DNA of 64,000 nt from positions 62,001 to 126,000 of the IMG/VR virus record IMGVR_UViG_3300025030_000003. One strand, written 5' to 3'. The stretch comes from a virus. Every line of letters starts with the position of its first letter. Within the stretch, counting starts at the first letter, position 1. The position numbers and the translations under genes are program-made. The notes beneath the pieces were generated by a model. The model did not search any database. It worked only from the letters and a program-made list of their open reading frames with translations, and was not told the origin of the DNA. This document shows positions 29,641-37,225 of this stretch, one piece after another.

Positions 29641-29912
29641 GATACTAATTCTACCATAAACATTAACTTTTGGAGATGCTCTAAATTCTTGGCTCCCGTT
29701 ATATCATAAATTATTATATTATTTTCTTCATGATATCTTCTTAAGGGAGGTTGACTATGGCTGGAATGTTCTCCACCTTTTAAATAGTTATCGTAGGCTT
29801 TCTTAATACTTTTATCCTCGGGGTATTCAAGATATTTATTCCGCTTATAAGATACTATTTTATACCTGCTAGATTTTGCAAACCTATGTTCATATAAGTA
29901 TAATTTTTTCAT
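29637..29912 (-). CDS. MxEL-tail family protein
   Basis: 91 aa, basic N-terminal half (HRFAKSSRYKIVSYKRNKYL), tail FMVELVS. Here the second tail codon is Val, so the embedded SD is weak, yet ELVS is unchanged. Confidence 0.77.
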   Translation of the reverse strand: MKKLYLYEHRFAKSSRYKIVSYKRNKYLEYPEDKSIKKAYDNYLKGGEHSSHSQPPLRRYHEENNIIIYDITGAKNLEHLQKLMFMVELVS

Positions 29913-30220
29913 GATACTAATTCTACCATAAATATTTTAGTTTGTCTAGCTACAGTTTCTTTTTCTATTACATCAGCTATAGCCCTAGTGATAACTTTGG
30001 GAAGACTATCTCTGTGGCTCTGTTCCATTCTCGGACTATAGTATAATCTATCCCAACTACGGACTTCATTGAACAAGTACTCCATAGTATAAGTACCTTT
30101 TCTTCTATCAACAAGTCTTAAGTTACGTACTGCGAGTTCATTACCTTTATTAAATAGATAGTATCTACTTGTCTCAGCTATAAGATTATATTCGTTTATA
30201 ACAGTATATTCGTTTGACAT
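29909..30220 (-). CDS. MxEL-tail family protein
   Basis: 103 aa from ATG 30220 (MSNEYTVINEYN), the first start after the upstream stop. Tail FMVELVS; its last codons and junction are nearly identical at DNA level to those of the gene at 29637. Confidence 0.75.
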   Translation of the reverse strand: MSNEYTVINEYNLIAETSRYYLFNKGNELAVRNLRLVDRRKGTYTMEYLFNEVRSWDRLYYSPRMEQSHRDSLPKVITRAIADVIEKETVARQTKIFMVELVS

Positions 30221-30222
30221 AG

Positions 30223-30555
30223 TTAATACCTTTTCCAATAATCATAAAGTAATATAAACATTCCACATAGTTTACAAAAGAATCTGTAGCTTATAGTTAT
30301 CTCATATATTCTTTTGTTGAATAAAATAAACACCTGTACTATTTGAAAGCAACTAGCATTACTAATTTTAAAATCATATCCTCGGGCATACTTTATTTTA
30401 TAATCTTTTAAAGTCATTCTCTGTATGAATTCAGCAGACTCAGATTGCCCTTCTGGAAATAATTTCCCTGTATGGAAATTAATGAATCCTAATTTAATAA
30501 AGAAAATATCTTTATATGTATAGTATTCCAATATGTTTTTAATTAATACTTTCAT
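30223..30555 (-). CDS. Hypothetical protein, 110 aa
   Basis: Phe-, Ile- and Tyr-rich, with FFCKLCGMFILLYDYW near the end; no tail. Probably a membrane-peripheral or beta-rich protein. Not recognised. Confidence 0.65.
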   Translation of the reverse strand: MKVLIKNILEYYTYKDIFFIKLGFINFHTGKLFPEGQSESAEFIQRMTLKDYKIKYARGYDFKISNASCFQIVQVFILFNKRIYEITISYRFFCKLCGMFILLYDYWKRY

Positions 30556-30562
30556 ATCATTC

Positions 30563-31198
30563 CTAACTAACTTTAGATAAGTATCTTATATGGAACTTCT
30601 GGATGTTATATCCTCCAGCATAGATAGCTTGAGTTACCAGAGTTCTTTCTAATCCAAAAGGTTTCTTAATCTTAAATGTTCCTACCAAGTTTCCTTTACT
30701 TAATGCTATGTCAACGGTTTGTACTTCGTTTATTTCTACACCATCGAAATGTTTAAGAGTGGACTGGAGTAACTTGTATCTTGAATTAAGTATTGATTCG
30801 GTAACAGTCATGTCAATGAATCTATCAAGTTGTTTTCTGTTATGTGCTTCTATTAATTCTTTGTTAGGTTCTCCGTAGTAACCATGAGTTCTTTTTCCGT
30901 CATGCTTCTTTATACCTAATTGTTGTAAAGTATACCAACATGATTTATAGAACTCTTTATTAAAATGACTTACTTTTAATTGTAGCAATTGAAAATCATG
31001 TGGGGAATAATACTCAGAAGTATTTAAGAACTCTCTGTACTTTAATTCCCAATAAGCTTTTATGTCTTGAGCCATCTCATCTTCTTTAACTTTAAAAGAA
31101 GAAGTCATCTTTTCGATAAGCTCTTCGTTCAATTGTTTCTTAGTCTTATCTATTTTATTAGAAAGCTTTTCGTTATTTCTTCTTATATCATCTAACAT
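30563..31198 (-). CDS. Coiled-coil protein, 211 aa
   Basis: First gene of this transcription unit. Charged coiled coil at residues 5-60 (NEKLSNKIDKTKKQLNEELIEKM), then a globular part with LKHFDGVEINEVQTVDIALSKG. SD AGGAG within the shared leader. Not recognised. Confidence 0.72.
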   Translation of the reverse strand: MLDDIRRNNEKLSNKIDKTKKQLNEELIEKMTSSFKVKEDEMAQDIKAYWELKYREFLNTSEYYSPHDFQLLQLKVSHFNKEFYKSCWYTLQQLGIKKHDGKRTHGYYGEPNKELIEAHNRKQLDRFIDMTVTESILNSRYKLLQSTLKHFDGVEINEVQTVDIALSKGNLVGTFKIKKPFGLERTLVTQAIYAGGYNIQKFHIRYLSKVS

Positions 31199-31230
31199 AA
31201 TAAACTCCTATTGCTTAACCTCATAATATA

Positions 31231-31259
31231 AATATATCATGAATGCAGTAAGAGTTCAA
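31231..31259 (-). promoter_or_regulatory. Promoter of the right-hand MxEL cluster
   Basis: TTGAAC (31254-31259), 17-nt spacer, TATATT (31231-31236) with TGA upstream; leader AGGTTAAGCAATAGGAG follows. A GTAACA block is at 31277-31282. Confidence 0.7.
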
Positions 31260-31283
31260 GTGTGTTAAACAATCTTTGTTACA

Positions 31284-31526
31284 TTAGTTTACAAGTTCGT
31301 GCATAGTAAGTATTCTAGTAACTTCATCCTCGTCTGTTATTATTTTAAGACCTACAGGAAATTCATCTATTATATTTTCTAATGTCTTTCCCATAGTATG
31401 TATGGGACATAAGTATTCTTTACTATCCCCCGTCAAATATCTATAATGGATATTATCTTCTCCATAAAAATACACACGGGAAAGAGCGGGGTTATAAGGA
31501 ATATCTACTATAAGTCTCTTTAGCAT
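31284..31526 (-). CDS. MxEL-tail family protein
   Basis: 80 aa; LSRVYFYGEDNIHYRYLTGD, EDEVTRILTMHELVN end. Last gene ahead of the promoter; no overlap downstream, but the tail is intact. Confidence 0.76.
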   Translation of the reverse strand: MLKRLIVDIPYNPALSRVYFYGEDNIHYRYLTGDSKEYLCPIHTMGKTLENIIDEFPVGLKIITDEDEVTRILTMHELVN

Positions 31527-31784
31527 TTAACTTACTAACTCCTTAAGAACAAGAGCACTATTAAATTCTTCTTCTGATAATTCTTGTACTATGTTTAACT
31601 TTTTATACAAATCCTGTATGTCATCACAGAAAGCTCCAATGTGCCTATCATAGTATTGAAATAAAACATATCCTCTAGGAACAGCTAACTGATGAGGACA
31701 GAACTTAACATACTCAAAAAGATTAGAGGGTGTTACAACCTTAAAGTATCTGGGTTTAGTGTATTCAAGATACAAATTCCTCAT
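31527..31784 (-). CDS. MxEL-tail family protein
   Basis: 85 aa, LEYTKPRYFKVVTPSNLFEYV start, ELSEEEFNSALVLKELVS end (Leu in place of Met). Confidence 0.77.
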   Translation of the reverse strand: MRNLYLEYTKPRYFKVVTPSNLFEYVKFCPHQLAVPRGYVLFQYYDRHIGAFCDDIQDLYKKLNIVQELSEEEFNSALVLKELVS

Positions 31785-32011
31785 CCTTTTATTCTTTCCG
31801 CCAGTTCTATTATCTCTTTGTTGAATTCATTCTTACATTCTCCAGAACAGATGTGGAGTTTAGCTTTACTTATCCGAAAAGTTATCCAGTCGTTATCTCT
31901 AATAGCATCTATTATATCTTGAGGGCATGGCTCATGAGGAGTCTCTATATGTTTACCGCACTGGTCGCAATAGATTCTGTATAGGTATTCATCGTCGTCA
32001 AAAACTATCAT
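31781..32011 (-). CDS. Zinc-finger protein, 76 aa
   Basis: YCDQCGKHIETPHEPC at residues 14-29 and HICSGECKNEF at 54-64 make a four-Cys site. Ends in a short amphipathic helix. No tail. Confidence 0.7.
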   Translation of the reverse strand: MIVFDDDEYLYRIYCDQCGKHIETPHEPCPQDIIDAIRDNDWITFRISKAKLHICSGECKNEFNKEIIELAERIKG

Positions 32012-32240
32012 AAGTAATAACCTCCTTAGTCTCTAAATCAAAAACAAAGTATTCCAACGAGAATAAAGTAAAATCAGAAACTGGAGATTTATCTATAAAT
32101 CTTATAGCGTAAGATACTTGCCTAATAAATCTTTTTAATGATTTCCCTGTATGAACATGATTCCTAGATGTTGGAAATATAGTTCCAACATAGTATAAAT
32201 TATCTTCCACTATATCTTCATCATAATAAAGCCTGTTCAT
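31998..32240 (-). CDS. Hypothetical protein, 80 aa
   Basis: MNRLYYDEDIVEDNLYYVG start; ends FDLETKEVITYDSF. Overlaps the next gene by 14 bp. Body layout resembles the MxEL family but the tail is absent. Confidence 0.65.
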   Translation of the reverse strand: MNRLYYDEDIVEDNLYYVGTIFPTSRNHVHTGKSLKRFIRQVSYAIRFIDKSPVSDFTLFSLEYFVFDLETKEVITYDSF

Positions 32241-32384
32241 TTATATCTGCTCCATCTTCTTCAGGTTCTCGTCAGACTGTCTCTTGTCTTTAAGTCCAGT
32301 TCCTATAAACACTTGTGCTCCGTAGGTTTCATCGTAACCTATGAATAGTAATTCTCTTTTCTTTAAGTCTTCTTGTTTTGACAT
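32241..32384 (-). CDS. Small protein, 47 aa
   Basis: ATG 32384 overlaps the preceding TAA (TAATG). MSKQEDLKKRELLFIGYDETYGAQVFIG... ends with a charged helix. Confidence 0.62.
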   Translation of the reverse strand: MSKQEDLKKRELLFIGYDETYGAQVFIGTGLKDKRQSDENLKKMEQI

Positions 32385-32653
32385 TAGTTTATTAACTCCT
32401 TCATGCACTTGTATATTTCTGCTTCTTCCTGCGTAGCCTTCTGGAATTCCTTTCCATTCTTTTGGATACCGTAATCTAACAGGTCTCTTAGTCCCGCTTC
32501 TGATACATCACTCCACATAGTAACAGAGAATCCATTGAAGTAAAATTGTTTCTTAGTAGCTACATCTCTTATAGTCCATGCTCCTCTTCGACATTCGTGG
32601 AATGTCTCGTCATAATAAACTTCTACTATACTATCGTTAATCTTATAGTACAT
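32384..32653 (-). CDS. MxEL-tail family protein
   Basis: 89 aa, MYYKINDSIVEVYYDETFHECRRGAWTI, EFQKATQEEAEIYKCMKELIN end. Confidence 0.77.
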   Translation of the reverse strand: MYYKINDSIVEVYYDETFHECRRGAWTIRDVATKKQFYFNGFSVTMWSDVSEAGLRDLLDYGIQKNGKEFQKATQEEAEIYKCMKELIN

Positions 32654-33186
32654 TAGTTTAATAGCTCCTGTAGCATTAGGATTGAATCTATCTTATCTTC
32701 TGAGTTCAACATTCCTCTTACTTCCTCAGTAATATTTTCGTCCTTTAGAAACTTCTCCAGTGTATCATAGTAATAGAATTGTAATTCTTTAAAAAGACTG
32801 CTTCTTATCCTAGAGATTATGAACGGATGATTCTTTGTATCAGTTTCCGAATAGCCGTAGTAATCAGAATCATATTCATCTACTATATCAAAGCTTCCTC
32901 TACTAAATTTTATTTTCCATTTATTCTTACCTCTCCAGTAAGGGTCATGATACTTAGATACTACAAACTCTTCATTAGTATCATGTAGTTCTTTAATCTT
33001 ATTGTAGCATATTATTACTAAAGCATCAAGTAGTTTGTAACTAAATCTTATCTTATCGGCTTCTTCTTTTATTAACTCAGGATTATCAATTGCATCTTTA
33101 AGCATACCTCGTAGAGAACTGTGGCTCCTACAGTTCTCTTCTATTAAAAGTATGTCGGCTATTACTTCTGAGTTAGTGTAATCCAT
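32653..33186 (-). CDS. MxEL-tail family protein, 177 aa
   Basis: A long helical N-terminal domain (residues 1-75), then YWRGKNKWKIKFSRGSFDIVDEYDSDY and the end DKIDSILMLQELLN. Probably a fusion of an extra domain to the family C-terminus. Confidence 0.74.
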   Translation of the reverse strand: MDYTNSEVIADILLIEENCRSHSSLRGMLKDAIDNPELIKEEADKIRFSYKLLDALVIICYNKIKELHDTNEEFVVSKYHDPYWRGKNKWKIKFSRGSFDIVDEYDSDYYGYSETDTKNHPFIISRIRSSLFKELQFYYYDTLEKFLKDENITEEVRGMLNSEDKIDSILMLQELLN

Positions 33187-33590
33187 TAGTTTACAAGTTC
33201 TTCCATAACTTTAGGTGCGTTCATTATACTATCAACTTCTTCTCTTCTACGAGAACAATCAAAACATCCTACGTAAGTTATTCTACAGTAGACTTTAACT
33301 ATAGCTGTAACAACTCCGTCTATGTTTTCGTATGTTAGTACATTGCTTGTACTAGCTTGGTCGTATTCTATATTAACACAAGCATAACCAGCACTGAAAT
33401 CTTTAACGTGGTTTCTTAACTCTTCATTCTGTAAACTGGAATGGTAGTAAACATTCTCCACTACTAAATCTCTAAAGGTAATTTCATTATCTGTCTTAGC
33501 AATACATTGTACTGAAGTTCCTCTTGCGGGAATGCGTTCTCTCTTTTTTCTAGTCGTCATACTTTTACCAGAACCTTTTATAGCAATCAT
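33186..33590 (-). CDS. MxEL-tail protein, first gene of the cluster
   Basis: 134 aa. Very basic N-terminus (GKSMTTRKKRERIPARG), a VGCFDCSRRREEV site, and the tail VMEELVN. Preceded by the shared leader ending AAGGAGACATCT. Confidence 0.74.
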   Translation of the reverse strand: MIAIKGSGKSMTTRKKRERIPARGTSVQCIAKTDNEITFRDLVVENVYYHSSLQNEELRNHVKDFSAGYACVNIEYDQASTSNVLTYENIDGVVTAIVKVYCRITYVGCFDCSRRREEVDSIMNAPKVMEELVN

Positions 33591-33621
33591 AGATGTCTCC
33601 TTGTCTTAACCTTATATATTT

Positions 33622-33650
33622 AGTATAACAAAAGAGGCACCATAAGTCTA
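33622..33650 (-). promoter_or_regulatory. Promoter embedded in a terminator
   Basis: -35 TAGACT (33645-33650) in the loop of the hairpin, 17-nt spacer, TATACT at 33622-33627. Same geometry as at 7940 and 20846. Confidence 0.62.
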
Positions 33651-33660
33651 GTGTCTCTTT
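33627..33660 (-). terminator. Rho-independent terminator
   Basis: Ten-bp stem (33631-33640 with 33651-33660, one G-U), 10-nt loop, T-rich end TTTTGTTAT. Ends the unit with the exported prot gene at 33688. Confidence 0.7.
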
Positions 33661-33687
33661 AGTATTTATTAAGTTATTGTTACAATG

Positions 33688-33975
33688 TTATCTACAAGTA
33701 TATCCTATAACTCTTCCGAGCTGGTCGGTGATTGGAACATAACCTCCTTGTTCTAAGATGTAAGTTGTTCCATAGAGATGGGGTACTACACATCCTGTCG
33801 GTTGATATACTTGAACTGGGACAGGGTAATAATTGGTCTGGGGATAATAAGCTTGAGGTTGGGATGCACCTATGATTGTAGTAGGAGCATAGTTAAGTGA
33901 TAAGGAATTCCCTCTGGCATAAGAAGCCTGAGTAAATCCTAACACGATAAGTAAACTAAGTAATATTCTTTTCAT
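33688..33975 (-). CDS. Small exported protein, 95 aa
   Basis: Signal peptide MKRILLSLLIVLGFTQASYA with a likely cut after YA-R; the mature part is Pro-, Tyr- and Gln-rich (QPQAYYPQTNYYPVPVQVY) with two Cys. Likely periplasmic; function unknown. Confidence 0.75.
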   Translation of the reverse strand: MKRILLSLLIVLGFTQASYARGNSLSLNYAPTTIIGASQPQAYYPQTNYYPVPVQVYQPTGCVVPHLYGTTYILEQGGYVPITDQLGRVIGYTCR

Positions 33976-34449
33976 CTATGTCTCCTTATATAATTCTTTG
34001 AAGTTACTTGTATAATTCTTTTGTTTGTTGTCCTCTTCATTTAATTTTATTTTATGTTCCTCGTAGATAGGGGATAAAGTATCTTGTATAGTTTTTAGAA
34101 GAGTGTATAGTTCTGAGGCATCTAGTTTAGTATCTTTAATAGATATATAATTTTTATTAGCATAGATATTGAATATCTTTTTATTGTCTTTATAAACTGT
34201 TAGCTCCTCGTATATGTCTTCCCTACTAAAAGGATTCCCTCTTTGAGCATGTACCCTGATTTTATCATAGCCTTCTATATTTAAATCTACATAATAGTTA
34301 TTCTTACCATCCCAATAGCCATTTACATTTATATACTTATTAGCACATAAGCAATATACCATGTAGTTGATATCATTTAGCTGTTCATATACTTTCTCTT
34401 CAATAGTAACTTCAAGTTGAGTTTCTTTTTTCTTAAATATATTAAACAT
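33976..34449 (-). CDS. Hypothetical protein, 157 aa
   Basis: MFNIFKKKETQLEV start, then repeated beta-strand-like segments rich in Tyr and Asn and a helical end. Not recognised. Confidence 0.7.
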   Translation of the reverse strand: MFNIFKKKETQLEVTIEEKVYEQLNDINYMVYCLCANKYINVNGYWDGKNNYYVDLNIEGYDKIRVHAQRGNPFSREDIYEELTVYKDNKKIFNIYANKNYISIKDTKLDASELYTLLKTIQDTLSPIYEEHKIKLNEEDNKQKNYTSNFKELYKET

Positions 34450-34773
34450 TTAATGACTCCTATCTATATCTTCTGTAACTCTATTGGTTACAGTTTTATA
34501 TCCAGTAACTATTCCTAAGAAAGTACAAGGTATCTTACTTTCTTCTAGCTTTAGGAAACCTTTACAGTTGTTATTCTTATTTATATGTATGCAAGTTGTA
34601 TCCCTTTCAATATCTCTTACAGGTCTTTCTAGGGGACTACCATTTTTAAGATACTCGTTTATCATGATTGCATCAGAGTTAATACAATGATAGTCATCGT
34701 TGTTCATGTGGATATAGTTATCGTGTATCCTATAACAGTATGCACACTCTTTACAATAAACTTTATCCACCAT
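34450..34773 (-). CDS. Cys-rich protein, 107 aa
   Basis: VYCKECAYCYRIH..., YHCIN, TTCIHI, NCKGF, IPCTF: seven Cys and several His arranged as in small zinc-binding phage proteins. Adjoins its neighbours with almost no gap. Confidence 0.7.
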   Translation of the reverse strand: MVDKVYCKECAYCYRIHDNYIHMNNDDYHCINSDAIMINEYLKNGSPLERPVRDIERDTTCIHINKNNNCKGFLKLEESKIPCTFLGIVTGYKTVTNRVTEDIDRSH

Positions 34774-35036
34774 TAGATACCTGCTTCCCTAACTATGTAG
34801 TAAATACTTCTTACTATTCCAGACTTGTGAGTTCTTAGAACTCTGTCCTTGAAATGGAACCAAGTAGTGTCAAAATCCTGACACTTATCAGCTAAGTATA
34901 ACATTATCTTTTCGTCTTGGGTAAGATTAGGATACTCATTACCCCAAGAAGAACGTCTCTTCTTCTCGTGTAAATCTTTTCTTATTCTTCTGTATCCCCT
35001 GTCATTTAACAGTTCATAGATATTGTAGTCTGACAT
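34773..35036 (-). CDS. Hypothetical protein, 87 aa
   Basis: Basic N-terminal half (RGYRRIRKDLHEKKRRSSW), then KIMLYLADKCQDFDTTWFHFKDRVLRTHKSGIVRSIYYIVREAGI, which could be a winged-helix-like segment. Possible DNA binding is inference. Confidence 0.66.
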   Translation of the reverse strand: MSDYNIYELLNDRGYRRIRKDLHEKKRRSSWGNEYPNLTQDEKIMLYLADKCQDFDTTWFHFKDRVLRTHKSGIVRSIYYIVREAGI

Positions 35037-35037
35037 G

Positions 35038-35217
35038 TTACCTCTTCTTCCTGTACTCGTCGGGGTAACACACTCCAGCTAAGTAATCGCACTTAGAACC
35101 ATATCTTTCAAAATGATAACAGGTTAAACAATCGTGTGAAGTATAATGCTCTACTCTTATTTCTATAGAACTATCCGAGATTTTGTTTACTATTATATCC
35201 GACTTGTCTCTTGACAT
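35038..35217 (-). CDS. Cys-rich small protein, 59 aa
   Basis: ATG 35217, MSRDKSDIIVNKISD start, DCLTCYHFERYGSKC...GVCYPDEYRKKR end: CxxC and C-x-C pairs suggest zinc. TAACATG junctions at both ends. Confidence 0.68.
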   Translation of the reverse strand: MSRDKSDIIVNKISDSSIEIRVEHYTSHDCLTCYHFERYGSKCDYLAGVCYPDEYRKKR

Positions 35218-35222
35218 GTTAC

Positions 35223-35432
35223 TTATCCAATCGTACTTAGTTGTGAAATTGATAATACTCTTTTGTTATTTAAAGTATACAGATGATAATCGTTAGTATA
35301 CTTAGAGTGTAGTAAATAGAATCTTTCTCCTTTACTATTCTCGATTATCTTTTTGAAGATAACAAACTCATGGTCGACAACTTCACATTCTTCTATGAAT
35401 TTATATATCTTTCCTTTTATCTTATACTTCAT
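35223..35432 (-). CDS. Hypothetical protein, 69 aa
   Basis: Beta-rich (KYKIKGKIYKFIEE, EFVIFKKIIENSKGERFYLLHS). Overlaps the upstream stop by 1 bp. Not recognised. Confidence 0.66.
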   Translation of the reverse strand: MKYKIKGKIYKFIEECEVVDHEFVIFKKIIENSKGERFYLLHSKYTNDYHLYTLNNKRVLSISQLSTIG

Positions 35433-35614
35433 TATATTCTCACTTCGTCATAGACATGAGGATTGTTTCTTAAGGTTTCAAGTTCATAGTGATAGCTGTG
35501 GTATCTTAACCAATCTTTGAAATCCTCTACTGAAGAAGGTTTGTTTTCATTCTTAGCATAGTACTTGAATTGTTCTACTGCTTGGATTAAGTTTTCGATA
35601 ACGTATGATTTCAT
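35432..35614 (-). CDS. Hypothetical protein, 60 aa
   Basis: Helical: IENLIQAVEQFKYYAKNENKPSSVEDFKDWLRYHSYHYE. ATGA junction with upstream gene. Confidence 0.66.
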   Translation of the reverse strand: MKSYVIENLIQAVEQFKYYAKNENKPSSVEDFKDWLRYHSYHYELETLRNNPHVYDEVRI

Positions 35615-35910
35615 AAGCTACCCATCCTTCTAGCTTTAATGGAAGCTACCTGTTCTACTACTTTCTTTTCTACTCTTTCTATGATGAGGTCTAGTCCTTC
35701 ACTAGCCATCAGGATAGCTTCTTCAGATTTAACTTCAAGATTTCTTCCGTTGTTAAGTTTAAGAATAGATAATACCAGAAGTCCGTTATCTTTTATATCC
35801 ACTACTTTAGATATAATTCTATCTATCTTAGGAGTGGCTGTTCTTATTATATTGAAAACTAAAACGGTATCATTAAGTTTAATTTCTCTTCCGTATAAAT
35901 CGTGAGCCAT
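35611..35910 (-). CDS. Hypothetical protein with an SH3/KOW-like start, 99 aa
   Basis: DLYGREIKLNDTVLVFN suggests a small beta-barrel (G-x-x-I-x-x-GD-x-V-like), followed by helices and a basic end. Leader TATATAAGGTTAAGACAAGGAG precedes it. Confidence 0.68.
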   Translation of the reverse strand: MAHDLYGREIKLNDTVLVFNIIRTATPKIDRIISKVVDIKDNGLLVLSILKLNNGRNLEVKSEEAILMASEGLDLIIERVEKKVVEQVASIKARRMGSL

Positions 35911-35941
35911 ATTCGTCTCCTTGTCTTAACCTTATATAATT

Positions 35942-35970
35942 ATATTACCATACATGGTTAGACAATACAA
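35942..35970 (-). promoter_or_regulatory. Promoter with GTAACA block and shared leader
   Basis: TTGTAT (35965-35970), 17-nt spacer, TAATAT (35942-35947). Upstream DNA carries GTAACAGTTTAGTTACA followed by AACAC; downstream leader matches those at 20.8, 33.6 and 37.2 kb. Confidence 0.66.
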
Positions 35971-35989
35971 GTGTTATGTAACTAAACTG

Positions 35990-36391
35990 TTACAAACTTA
36001 TCCTATATATAATACCGTTGGGTATTACTTCATGCACCAGAAGTTCTATCTTGTATCCTAAGAGCTTAATACAATTCAGACTTTCTTTATCGAGAGGGAA
36101 GTCTAACTTTATTTCAAAGTCGTACTTACCAGACTGGGTAGCTTTGTCTATCTCCCATAGCATGTATCTGAGTTCATTCCTATATAGGTTTGCATCTACT
36201 ACATTCTTAACAGCATCTTGTCTGAATAGTATAGGAGGCATCTTAGCATAACCACTCTCATAGAATTCTTTTCCGTATATACTTTTTAATTCTTTGGTAC
36301 ACTCGTGGTCTGCGTATAAAGTATTCCATCCATATAGTTCGGGATGTTCATTCATATAGAAGTAAAAACCGTTTCTATATAACTTAGCCAT
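35990..36391 (-). CDS. Hypothetical protein, 133 aa
   Basis: Start at ATG 36391 (MAKLYRNGFYFYM) with SD AAGGAGATAACA; the frame at 36442 lacks one. FEIKLDFPLDKESLNCIKLLGYKIELLVHEVIPNGIIYRISL end. Not recognised. Confidence 0.7.
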   Translation of the reverse strand: MAKLYRNGFYFYMNEHPELYGWNTLYADHECTKELKSIYGKEFYESGYAKMPPILFRQDAVKNVVDANLYRNELRYMLWEIDKATQSGKYDFEIKLDFPLDKESLNCIKLLGYKIELLVHEVIPNGIIYRISL

Positions 36392-36626
36392 TGTTATCTC
36401 CTTGTTTGTGAGTATCGTCATCGTAATGAAAAGACAATTCATCTATATCTGTAAGTTCGAACTTAGCTAAAAATTCTTCTTTCTCCCTAACAAATACATA
36501 ATTAAAATCCCTGTTCTTATAAGCAACCATCACTTGGTCTTCCTGAGCGTTGGTACAATTAACAACACCCATGTTAAGAACTATATAAAGTTTACCCGTC
36601 TTAATATGTCTATATATTTCCGACAT
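36384..36626 (-). CDS. DUF1653-like protein, 80 aa
   Basis: Start at ATG 36626 (MSEIYRHIKTGKLYIVL), SD AAAGGAAAAAC. YRH-x-KTG-x-x-Y-x-V...E-x-x-V-x-V-x-Y matches the DUF1653 pattern. Acidic C-terminus. Function of the family is unknown. Confidence 0.68.
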   Translation of the reverse strand: MSEIYRHIKTGKLYIVLNMGVVNCTNAQEDQVMVAYKNRDFNYVFVREKEEFLAKFELTDIDELSFHYDDDTHKQGDNNG

Positions 36627-36733
36627 GTTTTTCCTTTCGGTTTCTTTAACTCGATTACTTTTCCACATGCTTCACAATGGAAACAATCTTTTATTATAGT
36701 TGTTCTAGCAACATTACCACACTTACAATTCAT
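36581..36733 (-). CDS. Zinc-ribbon microprotein, 50 aa
   Basis: ATG 36733; MNCKCGNVARTTIIKDCFHCEACGKVIEL is a two-CxC/CxxC ribbon followed by a basic tail. Overlaps the next start by 46 bp, unusual here, so the C-terminal part is less certain. Confidence 0.58.
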   Translation of the reverse strand: MNCKCGNVARTTIIKDCFHCEACGKVIELKKPKGKTCRKYIDILRRVNFI

Positions 36734-36899
36734 CAGTACATTCTCCTGAAGCTATCAAGTCAGTAGCTACTCTTCCGTAATGTCCTTGTAACTGCCATAC
36801 TAATTTACTGTCTATTAAATCTTGGAATAGTTCTACTATCTCTTCGTTATCAAGTTCGCCTTGTTCATAAGCCATGATTCTATCTACATAATCTGCCAT
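36723..36899 (-). CDS. DUF7417-like phage protein, 58 aa
   Basis: ATG 36899. ADYVDRIMAYEQGELDNEE... LFQDLIDSKLVWQLQGHYGR-x-A-x-x-LI matches a protein widespread in tailed phages (I-MAYE-x-GEL, LFQ-x-LI, AWQLQG-x-YGR). Function unknown. Confidence 0.8.
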   Translation of the reverse strand: MADYVDRIMAYEQGELDNEEIVELFQDLIDSKLVWQLQGHYGRVATDLIASGECTDEL

Positions 36900-36913
36900 T
36901 ATTTACTTAGCTC

Positions 36914-37192
36914 CTATCTATTTCTTTTACTGTGTATATCTAATCTTCTTCCGTCTTCCATACAAGTAGTTCCTTTAAAGGTAGCCCAAGTTCTTGTTAG
37001 TATCTCTGCCATGTAATTATCTATAACTGATTCTTCCACTATGTCCCCTTCATTTACTTCTAAGTAGCTCCAAGAATTATCAGCCTGTCTAATCATCTCT
37101 TTATATGTTGCACTCTTATTTCTATTTATATAACTTATTCTAACATAGTCAGAAGCTTTGATACTCTTCTTTACTTTTACTAAGTTAGCCAT
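36914..37192 (-). CDS. Hypothetical protein, 92 aa
   Basis: MANLVKVKKSIKASDYVRISYIN start, basic end (DIHSKRNR). Begins 13 nt after SD AGGAGATACATT of the shared leader. Not recognised. Confidence 0.68.
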   Translation of the reverse strand: MANLVKVKKSIKASDYVRISYINRNKSATYKEMIRQADNSWSYLEVNEGDIVEESVIDNYMAEILTRTWATFKGTTCMEDGRRLDIHSKRNR

Positions 37193-37225
37193 AATGTATC
37201 TCCTATTGCTTAACCTTATATACTT

